Part shown: positions 12,799 through 20,125 of the stretch, one piece after another
Layout of the letters: each line of letters begins with the position of its first letter
Position numbering within the stretch: the stretch's first letter is position 1
Assembly: GCA_024642645.1 (NCBI GenBank)
Contig: JAHEAS010000003.1
Coordinates: forward strand, 1-20,125
Direction: 5' to 3'
Length of the DNA: 20,125 bases
DNA from: Saprospirales bacterium
GTDB taxonomy: Bacteria; Bacteroidota; Bacteroidia; Chitinophagales; Saprospiraceae
Position numbers and translations under genes: made by a program
The notes under the pieces: model-generated
The model's database searches: none
Seen by the model: only the letters and a program-made list of their open reading frames with translations
What the model was told of the DNA's origin: nothing

Positions 12799-15700
12799 AT
12801 GAGCAACTGCGCCGACATATTGAACCCAAAAAGAATTGACCGGGAAGGCACCAGCCGCACCGAACGGATGCAGAATGCCCTTCACCCCGACTTTGTGAAA
12901 CTGGTCGAACAAGGTCCAGCAGACTGGATGGTGTTTGCGAAGCGTCTGGCCAGCCACCTCCATTTTTTTGATTCGAATAATGTAAGTGCAGGTAATTGGG
13001 AGCCATTTTTTTCAAAAGACCCTTCCGTTTTGCTGGCCATCGCTGCTGTGCAGCGGGTTGATTTTTACAAACAAAATATCCAGTCCTACCTCAAATACCT
13101 GCTCGACAGCGACAACGAAGCCAACGACGCCGAGTTGAAAAAACAATTCGGGTTCATCTTTGATGCTGTTGGGACCCTGGCCACTCAACTCGATTTTTTG
13201 CATGCAGCGTTACCAGGTGAAATTGGGTTAAAAAATGTATTGAAAAATCTCATTCGGTCGCAGTTGGCTGAGCCCTTCGAGCGCTTGAATCTGCACTATG
13301 TCGCAGCAGGCACGGCTAATTTGATTGACCTTTTGCCGCTGCCGCAATGGAGCATCCTCGGTAGTGACATCGTTGGTTTTGATGAAACAAACAATAGGGA
13401 ATTCGGCGATGATTGGGACAGCGGAACCGACTGGACGGGCTTTGATGCAGCCGCTATTTTGGGCGACGCTGCTGGTTCGGTCTTCGAGCGCCTGAATTTT
13501 GCCGCAGGCCACAACCTTTTTGCAGATATCCTTGACCAGTTCCTGAAAGTGTATGCAAGGGTGGTTGGCGAAGCAAAAACCAGCCTCGAAAAAACGCTCA
13601 CCGAACTGGACAGCCACGAGCCGCATTACGCACTTTATCTTGCCTTCCTTAGGCTGCTGGAATACGCTCGTGACCATGCCAACACATTGACGGCGAGGCA
13701 TTTAGATTTCTACTACAAGGAAGTTTTACAACTAAAAAAACGTCCCGCTGAACCAAACCAATCACACCTCGTCTTTGAATTGGCGAAGCACAAAGACAGT
13801 CACCTCATCCAATCGGGAACGGCTTTTAAGGCAGGCAAGGACAGTGCAGGCAAACCTGTAGAATACCGCCTCGCCGATGATTTTGTGGCCAATAAAGCGA
13901 GCGTGGCAAGGCTCCAATCGCTGCACCATTCCACCCAGCTTTTTGCTTTTCCCATCTCCAACTCGAAGGATGGTCGGGGCGCAGAGCTCGACAGCAGGGA
14001 CGGCCAATGGGATGCCTTTGTTCGTACAGGTACTGACTTGGATTTGGCCGTTGTTGGCTTCGCAATTTCGTCGCATTTCCTCTACCTTCGGGAAGGCCAG
14101 CGTCGCATCCGCCTGCGGCTGAAGGCGGGTGTTTTGCCTCAGAAGAGTCTGACAAAACTGGCATTCTGCCAAGCCTTTGATTACTACTTGACCGGTGAAA
14201 AAGGCTGGGTGAAAGCCACGCTCGACACGGCTAAAATTCCGGCGGGAAACTTGACAAGCGATATTCAAATCCCGCTGCTGCTCGATGGCGGACAGCCATC
14301 CATCGTGCCATTGTTGGCGAAGCCACACGGCAGCCAATTGCCCGAAGGGCTACCAACTTTGAAAGCCGTTTTGCGGCAGGACGGCAGCGCACTGGTGAGC
14401 GTGAAAAACTTGCAGGATATGGCCATTTCGCCAGTGCAAAGTGGCGTGGACGTGGTTGTTGGTTATGACAATTTTGACAGCAACACACCCAATGGTGAGG
14501 GGCTAAAAGACCTGCAAATCGTATCGAAACTGGGCACATTAAAACCTGACAAACCTTTCCTGCCGTTCGGACCACAACCCGAAAAAGGCGATGCCCTCGT
14601 CATCGGTAGCGACGAAGCATTGCAAAAGGCAGGAGTTTCTATGCAGTTTCAGGTGCGCTGGAAGGGGTTGCCTGATTGGCGGGGCGACCTAGACTATGAT
14701 TGGGTGAACGAGTTTACCCCCCGCCTCAACTTGCTTACACTTAAAAACGGTGCTTGGGAGGATGCTGGCGCAACAGATGACGACGGCCTGCCGGGCCTCA
14801 AAGTTTTCAACGAAGACATGTTTCCGAAGGCAGAATTTACCTTCCCACCGAAGCGGTTTTCACTGTTGACTGGACAATCAACCGAACCACATTTTGACCA
14901 ACGTAGCTACGGTGTTGGTAGTCGAAACGGGTACTTCAAGATGGAACTGCTGGACGATTTTGGGCACAAGTTGTACCAGATGACACTGCCTCGATACCTG
15001 ATGAGGGTGGCGTTGAAAGAGACTTTGGAGACAGACAGGGGAAAGCTGCGTGATGCTGTTTACAAACTTGAAAATGGTCGCTACGTACCTAAAAATATCT
15101 TCACTTTCACCCAAGATTTCGTTGAGAATTTTTCGAAAGCGATGCCCACGCCGCCGTACACCCCGGAGATGGAATCACTAACCATGAGCTACATGGCCAC
15201 GGTCAGTTTGGCCGATTCCACTACGCGTTTTTACCAAATCACGCCGTTCGGTTACTGCCAAACGGAAAACCAAAAAGCTGCCAGTTTGCCACCGCTGAAA
15301 GGCTGGCCAAACCAAGGTGAACTGCTCATCGGTATCGAAAATCTACAGCCACCGCAGAATTTATCGCTGCTTTTTCAGCTTGCCGAAGGCAGTGCCGACC
15401 CGACCGTTTTGAAGCCTGAAAAACACTTAGTCTGGAGTTACTTTAGCGGCAACGAGTGGAAGGATTTCACCACCGCCGAGTTCAGCGACCAAACAGGGCA
15501 GTTGACCCGCTCTGGCATTGTTCGATTTTCAGTTCCAAAGGAAGCGACTAAAAACGACAGCCGCATCTTGCCGAAGGGTGTTCACTGGATTCGGATGTCG
15601 CTCACGGAGAAGCCGGAGGCCATCTGCAAAATCATCAGCATCACGGCGCAAGCTGCGTTGGCCACTTTTGAGGATGCTGGCAACGCCGCCGATTTTTTGG

Positions 15701-16515
15701 CTGCGCAAATGCCCGCAGGTACCATCGCAAAGTTCGTCGTACCGGATGCGGCAGTGAAAAAACTGACGCAACCCTACGCTACTTTTGGAGGTCGGCAAGT
15801 GGAGGCTGAGGACAATTTTTATACCCGTGTGAGCGAACGGCTGCGACACAAGCAGCGGGCCATCACGGTCTGGGACTACGAACACTTGATTTTAGAGGCG
15901 TTCCCGCAAATTTTTAAGGTGAAATGCCTGAACCACACCCGCTTTGAACCCGCCGAAACAGGCAAGGAAAAAATCTACAACGAATTGGCGCCCGGACATG
16001 TCACAGTGGCCACGATACCCGACCTGCTGAACCGTAACGCCATTGACCCACTGCGGCCCTACACCAACCTCGGCGACCTGGAACTCATCAAGGCTTTTTT
16101 GCAAAAACACGTGTCCTGCTTCGTGCAACTGCACCTGCACAACCCAGTTTACGAGGAGGTTCGGGTGAAATTTCGGGTGAAATTCTACCCTGGCGTGGAC
16201 GAGACTTTCTACAGGGAGCTTTTGCAAAAAACCATCGTGCAGTACCTCGCACCTTGGGCTTTTGGTGATAGCCGAGACATTCGGTTTGGTGGCAAAATTT
16301 ACAAATCGGCGCTGATTGACCTCGTGGAGGAGCAGCCCTACGTGGACTTCGTGACGGAGTTCCAGCTTTTCCATGAATCCAGCGGCGAGGATAGGGAAGA
16401 GGTACAGGCATCGGTGGCACTGGCCGTGCTGACGCCAGCACCAGCACAAGAACAGGACGTGACTGTGATTGGTGAAAAAACACTTGCAGCAGCAACTGAT
16501 ACTTGTCGGTGTTGA
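12799..16515 (+). CDS. Baseplate J-like protein (Pvc11-like)
   Basis: A 1238-aa protein, longer than Afp11/Pvc11. The N-terminal ~270 residues are helical. From about residue 300 (LTARHLDFYYKEVLQLKKRP, the usual entry to this family's conserved core) the protein becomes beta-rich, with HLVFELAKHKDSHLIQSGTA a few residues later. The strongest signature is at about 990-1040: PYATFGGRQVEAEDNFYTRV, SERLRHKQRAITVWDYEHLI and FPQIFKVKCLNHTRF, typical of the baseplate-J wedge module of eCIS. The C-terminal domain (about 1090-1210) ends in a short Cys-containing tail (ATDTCRC). The protein forms the baseplate wedge with Pvc12. The stop codon lies within a GTTGAT...ATCAAC mini-palindrome (16511-16528), and a palindromic element follows. 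Confidence 0.93.
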   Translation: MSNCADILNPKRIDREGTSRTERMQNALHPDFVKLVEQGPADWMVFAKRLASHLHFFDSNNVSAGNWEPFFSKDPSVLLAIAAVQRVDFYKQNIQSYLKYLLDSDNEANDAELKKQFGFIFDAVGTLATQLDFLHAALPGEIGLKNVLKNLIRSQLAEPFERLNLHYVAAGTANLIDLLPLPQWSILGSDIVGFDETNNREFGDDWDSGTDWTGFDAAAILGDAAGSVFERLNFAAGHNLFADILDQFLKVYARVVGEAKTSLEKTLTELDSHEPHYALYLAFLRLLEYARDHANTLTARHLDFYYKEVLQLKKRPAEPNQSHLVFELAKHKDSHLIQSGTAFKAGKDSAGKPVEYRLADDFVANKASVARLQSLHHSTQLFAFPISNSKDGRGAELDSRDGQWDAFVRTGTDLDLAVVGFAISSHFLYLREGQRRIRLRLKAGVLPQKSLTKLAFCQAFDYYLTGEKGWVKATLDTAKIPAGNLTSDIQIPLLLDGGQPSIVPLLAKPHGSQLPEGLPTLKAVLRQDGSALVSVKNLQDMAISPVQSGVDVVVGYDNFDSNTPNGEGLKDLQIVSKLGTLKPDKPFLPFGPQPEKGDALVIGSDEALQKAGVSMQFQVRWKGLPDWRGDLDYDWVNEFTPRLNLLTLKNGAWEDAGATDDDGLPGLKVFNEDMFPKAEFTFPPKRFSLLTGQSTEPHFDQRSYGVGSRNGYFKMELLDDFGHKLYQMTLPRYLMRVALKETLETDRGKLRDAVYKLENGRYVPKNIFTFTQDFVENFSKAMPTPPYTPEMESLTMSYMATVSLADSTTRFYQITPFGYCQTENQKAASLPPLKGWPNQGELLIGIENLQPPQNLSLLFQLAEGSADPTVLKPEKHLVWSYFSGNEWKDFTTAEFSDQTGQLTRSGIVRFSVPKEATKNDSRILPKGVHWIRMSLTEKPEAICKIISITAQAALATFEDAGNAADFLAAQMPAGTIAKFVVPDAAVKKLTQPYATFGGRQVEAEDNFYTRVSERLRHKQRAITVWDYEHLILEAFPQIFKVKCLNHTRFEPAETGKEKIYNELAPGHVTVATIPDLLNRNAIDPLRPYTNLGDLELIKAFLQKHVSCFVQLHLHNPVYEEVRVKFRVKFYPGVDETFYRELLQKTIVQYLAPWAFGDSRDIRFGGKIYKSALIDLVEEQPYVDFVTEFQLFHESSGEDREEVQASVALAVLTPAPAQEQDVTVIGEKTLAAATDTCRC

Positions 16516-16528
16516 TTGTAAAATCAAC
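16511..16528 (+). repeat. GTTGAT/ATCAAC mini-hairpin over the Pvc11-like stop codon
   Basis: GTTGAT (16511-16516) and ATCAAC (16523-16528) flank a 6-nt loop. The unit is identical to the iteron of the larger spacer repeats at 8156 and 12703, and the stop TGA is part of it. A palindrome this short can be chance; the shared unit is the only reason to list it. Confidence 0.4.
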
Positions 16529-16535
16529 CATTGTC

Positions 16536-16730
16536 GTAACTGTTCAGCAAGGAGGTGACATCTTTTTTCGCTACTATGATTTGGCTAATTAGGCATGCAT
16601 TTGCAGCGAAAAAAGGTGTCATCTCTCGGCTACCGCATCAAGATGACACCTTTTTCCCTTCTGAGTTTTCTATGAAATTGAAAAAATAGAACAGGGAAAA
16701 AGATGTCACCTTAATGCTGAACAGTTAGCA
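16536..16730. mobile_element. MITE-like non-coding palindromic element (~195 bp)
   Basis: Terminal inverted repeats of 31 bp lie at 16537-16567 and 16697-16727 with 28 identical positions; both begin TAACTGTTCAGCA and include AGGTGACATCTTTTT. Two further copies of the GGTGTCATCT/AGATGACACC core are at 16605-16624 and 16641-16659, so the element folds as two hairpins (16553-16624 and 16641-16712), each with a ~32-nt loop. ATTGTC occurs just outside each end (16530-16535 and 16731-16736), a possible 6-bp target duplication. No open reading frame for a transposase is present. It may be a MITE moved in trans or a REP/BIME-like palindrome; I cannot tell which. Confidence 0.65.
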
Positions 16731-16769
16731 ATTGTCAAAAAAAAACAGATTCTGTCAAAGCAGCAATAC

Positions 16770-19700
16770 ATGTCAAACCAAGTCCTCATAGCAAATCAAC
16801 CAAGCTTCCAGCACAGCGAAGACTACTACTTCCTGCGGCGAAAGGGTATTGAGTTCATCGAGCAGATGGGCAGCCTGAACTGGACAGACTATAACTCGCA
16901 CGACCCCGGTATCACCATCCTCGAAGCGCTTTGCTACGCCATTACAGACCTTGGGTTCCGTACGGGCTGGGATATCAAAGACCTGTTGGCTTGCCCTCCT
17001 GAAACCTCCTGTAATTCCGACTTGCAAGCCTTTTTTACGGCCCGCAACGTGCTGACAACCAATCCATTAACCATCAATGACTACCGTCGACTACTAGTGG
17101 ATTTGGAGCCTATCAGAAATGCTTGGCTGGTCTGCCGGAGCTGCGCTTGCGAGGTGGGACTGTATGGTGATTGCAAGGAAAGCAAGCTCGTTTACCATCA
17201 CCCTGTCAAGCAGGACAAAGTGGTGAAAGTGACGCCCCGTGGCACCTATGATGTGATGTTGGAATTGGAAAACGACCCCAAGCTTGGTGACCTGAACAAC
17301 CGGAAAATCCGCCATCAGTTTACCCTGAAAATAGGCGAGGATAACCGCCGCTACCCCGTGGTCGCTGAGGTCCGTTTCCCGGATTTAGGCACTGATTTTT
17401 GGAGCAAAATTTTGGTGGAAACGAAGGTTGACGATGAGTGGGCGGTTGTTCCCCGCAAGGTCAATGCCGTGCTGATGCAACGCCTCTCGCTCAACACCGA
17501 GGGCATTGATGCCACAGATGTTCAGCTCCGCAATTGGCAAAACCTTTTTTACACCACCCTTCGTGTAAAATTGGACAGCGGCGAGTTTGTTTTCATAGAA
17601 AATGCGACCGTGCGGCTGTTCGGAAAGAGCGCCATTCGCGAGGTTTTTGAAAAAGAATGGCTGGAAGAACAATTGGAAATTGCTGCAGAGACGGGCATCG
17701 TGGCACTGTTTTTTGAAAAAATGGCCAAGGTGCAAGAGGCGATTTTATTGACAAAGGATAGTCTGCATGCCCATCGCAACCTTGCCGAAGATTTCTGTTG
17801 CGTGGGTCGTGTCTGCGTGCAGGATGTGGCCGTTTGTGCCGACATTGAAGTTTCGCCCGACGCCGATATTGACAAGGTGCAGTCACAGGTGCTGTTTGAA
17901 ATTGAAAACTATTTCAACCCAGGCGTAAAGTTTTACTCCCTTCGGGAATTGCTGGAGGAAAAAACGCCAGTCGAAGAGATTTTCGAGGGGCCTCAGATGA
18001 GCCACGGCTTCTTAAAAACTGCCGACCTCGAAGCAGCCCAACTTAAGCGCCAACTCCGCACCTCTGACATCATCAACCAACTGGTGGAGATAGAAGGCGT
18101 GGTGGCGGTGAAAGACTTAATGCTCACCCGCTACGACGATTTGGGGAACCAAGAGACCGGTGTGGCGGATGTGGAACGGGGCAACCCCAATCAACTCAGC
18201 GCCCGATGGACACTGGAAATCAGCGACCGCTGCCAGCCACGGCTTTACGTCGAAAACTCCAAGTTTTTGTTTATCAAAAACGGGCTGCCGTTTCTGGCAC
18301 GGGAGGAGGAAGTGCACCACACCTTGCAGCAACTGCGGGGCGAGTCGGAGCGGCTGAAAATCAAGAACAACCCAACCGAAGACTTGTCGGTGCCGAAGGG
18401 CAAATTCCGAAACCCGGAGAGCTACTACCCCGTGCAATATTCCTTTCCGATTACCTACGGCATTGGCTATGAGGGGCTGAGGGCTGGGGCACCCGCCGAG
18501 CGGCAGGCACAGGCCAAGCAGTTGAAGGCATTCTTGCTATTTTTCGAGCAATTGCTGGGCAATCAACTGGCGCAAGTGGCCAATACGAAAAGCCTTTTCT
18601 CGCTCGACCCGACGGTGGAGCGCACCTATTTTACAAAAAATTTGCGGAGCGAAACCCTAATAAGAGGCTCCGAGGAACTGATAAACAGCGACCTTGACGA
18701 TGCTCGGTTACAACTGCTGGTTGAGTCGGAGCCAGAGTACCTCGACCGCCGGAACCGCTTCCTCGACCATTTGCTTTCACGCTTTGCCGAGGATTTTACG
18801 GACTTTGCCCTCACACAATTTTCGGTCGCCCAAGACCGACAACAGGCACAACGTGACTTGATTTCGACCAAAATCAATTTCCTGAAAAACTACCCTAACG
18901 ATAGCCGGAACCGGGCACGGGCGCTGGACTACAGGGCTGCTATTTCTATCGAAAATCATGCGGTGTTGCGCCGTCGGATTGCCCGGTTGTTGGGTTTGGA
19001 CGAAACAACTGAGCAGCAGATTTTCATCATAGAGCACCTGCTGCTGCGCCCTCGCTTCCCCGGTGATACGGTGATGTCCGTTTGCCTCGACCCGACCTGC
19101 CCGACCTGCCACGATGTTGGCCCATATTCTTTCCAAATGACGGTCGTCATGCCCGGCTGGGCAAGGCTTTCCGACGACGATTTGTACTGGCGGCGCTACG
19201 CCGACCGCACCATCGAAATGGAGGCACCAGCGCATATTTTGACCAAAATCTGCTGGGTGGGCGATGAACGGTTGGAGTTCGACCCCTGCTCACTGGGACT
19301 GAAACCGGTGGTGGAAACGATTTGCATCAAAGGAAAATCGGCGACCGATGAAAAGTCGACACCTGAGGTAATCGAGCAAGCGCTGGAGGTAGCTTGGACG
19401 GCGTTCAAGGCCAAATTCGATGAGTGGATGGTTGGCAAGGAACAGGAATTCTTTGAACTGGACAGCACCGAAGCGGAACTCAAAACTTTCTTCGAAAACA
19501 ACGACCCATTCGTTGACATTACTGACCCGGTCATTAGTAATTGGGCGGCTTTGAGGGCTGAAATAATTGGTGGAATGGCCACCTACTTCGCAGCTGTGGC
19601 AGTGGAGGGATTGCAATATACCCGGCTCAAAGCAGCTTGGGAAGATTGGCTCTCCATCGCTGCTACCGACTGGTGTGCCGACATGCCTTTGAAATCGAGT

Positions 19701-20125
19701 TTGGAGCAGCTGCTGGTTGGCACGGAGACCAAAAAGGTTTTTGAAAAAGAAAAAGGCAGGGCCTTGAAATCGGACGAAATCACTGCTGCAAAAAACTGCG
19801 CCTGCGAACTGCTAGAAACATTCGGGCAGGCCTACCACGAGCGGGTGACCATCAAACTTGGAACCCCAGCCGACCAGCAGGAGTGGGATTTGGCCAAAAT
19901 CATCAAGGCCATTTTTGAGGAAATTTTCACAGCGAAGAAATTCAACTGCGCTGGTCTTCACAAACTGCTGGCCAAAGATAAACAGGACATCGTGGCGCTT
20001 TTTACCAAAAACTACCCCAATGATCTGGTGGAAACCAGCAGGAAACTGAAGCGATTGATTGGACTTTTGAGCAATGTCAAAAGCATCTACCCACCTGCAA
20101 CGCTGCACGATTGTGATGATGGAAA
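16770..20125 (+). CDS. Pvc12-like baseplate protein (3' end beyond window)
   Basis: An open frame of 1118 complete codons running off the window. The start SEDYYFLRRKGIEFIEQMG and WTDYNSHDPGITILEALCYA (about 36-55) are signature segments of eCIS Pvc12-like proteins. The central region has EVSPDADIDKVQSQVLFEIE and YFNPGVKFYSLRELLEE (about 365-395) and IEGVVAVKDLMLTRYDD. About 745-760 reads IIEHLLLRPRFPGD, and 785-820 reads YSFQMTVVMPGWARL and MEAPAHILTKICWVG, all family-typical. After that, about 250 residues (826-1090), Trp- and Glu-rich, precede LSNVKSIYPPATLHDCDDGK, which I recall as lying close to the C-terminus in homologues, so probably little is missing. The protein forms baseplate wedge arms with Pvc11 and usually carries the fibre attachment. 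Confidence 0.9.
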   Translation, partial: MSNQVLIANQPSFQHSEDYYFLRRKGIEFIEQMGSLNWTDYNSHDPGITILEALCYAITDLGFRTGWDIKDLLACPPETSCNSDLQAFFTARNVLTTNPLTINDYRRLLVDLEPIRNAWLVCRSCACEVGLYGDCKESKLVYHHPVKQDKVVKVTPRGTYDVMLELENDPKLGDLNNRKIRHQFTLKIGEDNRRYPVVAEVRFPDLGTDFWSKILVETKVDDEWAVVPRKVNAVLMQRLSLNTEGIDATDVQLRNWQNLFYTTLRVKLDSGEFVFIENATVRLFGKSAIREVFEKEWLEEQLEIAAETGIVALFFEKMAKVQEAILLTKDSLHAHRNLAEDFCCVGRVCVQDVAVCADIEVSPDADIDKVQSQVLFEIENYFNPGVKFYSLRELLEEKTPVEEIFEGPQMSHGFLKTADLEAAQLKRQLRTSDIINQLVEIEGVVAVKDLMLTRYDDLGNQETGVADVERGNPNQLSARWTLEISDRCQPRLYVENSKFLFIKNGLPFLAREEEVHHTLQQLRGESERLKIKNNPTEDLSVPKGKFRNPESYYPVQYSFPITYGIGYEGLRAGAPAERQAQAKQLKAFLLFFEQLLGNQLAQVANTKSLFSLDPTVERTYFTKNLRSETLIRGSEELINSDLDDARLQLLVESEPEYLDRRNRFLDHLLSRFAEDFTDFALTQFSVAQDRQQAQRDLISTKINFLKNYPNDSRNRARALDYRAAISIENHAVLRRRIARLLGLDETTEQQIFIIEHLLLRPRFPGDTVMSVCLDPTCPTCHDVGPYSFQMTVVMPGWARLSDDDLYWRRYADRTIEMEAPAHILTKICWVGDERLEFDPCSLGLKPVVETICIKGKSATDEKSTPEVIEQALEVAWTAFKAKFDEWMVGKEQEFFELDSTEAELKTFFENNDPFVDITDPVISNWAALRAEIIGGMATYFAAVAVEGLQYTRLKAAWEDWLSIAATDWCADMPLKSSLEQLLVGTETKKVFEKEKGRALKSDEITAAKNCACELLETFGQAYHERVTIKLGTPADQQEWDLAKIIKAIFEEIFTAKKFNCAGLHKLLAKDKQDIVALFTKNYPNDLVETSRKLKRLIGLLSNVKSIYPPATLHDCDDG

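Noticed and set aside
13762..14337. 191-codon minus-strand frame inside the Pvc11-like gene
   Set aside because: Antisense shadow of a conserved structural gene, with no start context or domain.
15892..16527. 211-codon minus-strand frame opposite the end of the Pvc11-like gene
   Set aside because: The plus strand encodes strongly conserved baseplate motifs here; the antisense product shows no domain.
4439..20125. Prophage or type VI secretion system
   Set aside because: No capsid, portal, terminase, integrase or lysis genes, and no TssJ/L/M; DUF4255, DUF5908, LysM connector and Pvc12-like genes are specific for eCIS.

Overview
The window is almost certainly from a Bacteroidota chromosome, and a Saprospirales-like relative is my best guess. 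Reasons: promoter-like boxes of the type TTTG-N18~20-TAnnTTTG, genes without clear Shine-Dalgarno sequences, a secreted protein whose signal peptide ends in a Trp-Ser-Gln context, and closest recognisable family resemblance to Bacteroidota-type extracellular contractile injection systems (eCIS). No rRNA, tRNA, CRISPR array or transposase gene was seen.

Left flank (1-3.6 kb): ordinary, AT-richer chromosomal genes. A minus-strand pair encodes a small unrecognised protein and a secreted protein of unknown function. A plus-strand pair encodes a CvpA-family membrane protein and a YkgJ-type cysteine-cluster protein. A convergent minus-strand gene encodes a Tat-exported sugar isomerase/epimerase-like TIM barrel. 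About 590 bp without a credible gene follow, with candidate promoters pointing both ways.

Right part (3.6 kb to the end): one co-directional eCIS (Afp/PVC-like) structural cluster. The order is AraC-type regulator, DUF4255/Pvc16-like cap protein, unrecognised 365-aa protein, single large sheath, two gp19-like tube proteins, DUF5908/Pvc6-like small protein, LysM tube-baseplate connector (Pvc7-like), VgrG-like spike (Pvc8), PAAR tip (Pvc10), gp25 baseplate protein (Pvc9), Pvc11-like baseplate J protein, and Pvc12-like baseplate protein cut by the window end. Together these encode the contractile tube, spike and baseplate of a phage-tail-like particle. The usual AAA+ ATPase, tape measure, tail fibre and cargo genes are not in the window and are expected downstream if the cluster is complete.

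Points that stand out: (1) the regulator begins with a Pro-Phe-Phe-rich leader resembling the leaders of eCIS cargo/DUF4157 proteins; (2) three intercistronic spacers are filled with hairpins built from iterated ~8-10-bp units; (3) a textbook-like hairpin plus T-run sits at the stop codon of the second tube gene, which would lower expression of the low-copy baseplate genes; (4) a ~195-bp non-coding palindromic element with 31-bp terminal inverted repeats and flanking 6-bp direct repeats lies between the Pvc11 and Pvc12 genes; (5) the PAAR protein has no histidine at all; (6) the sheath and Pvc12 proteins carry large extra regions.
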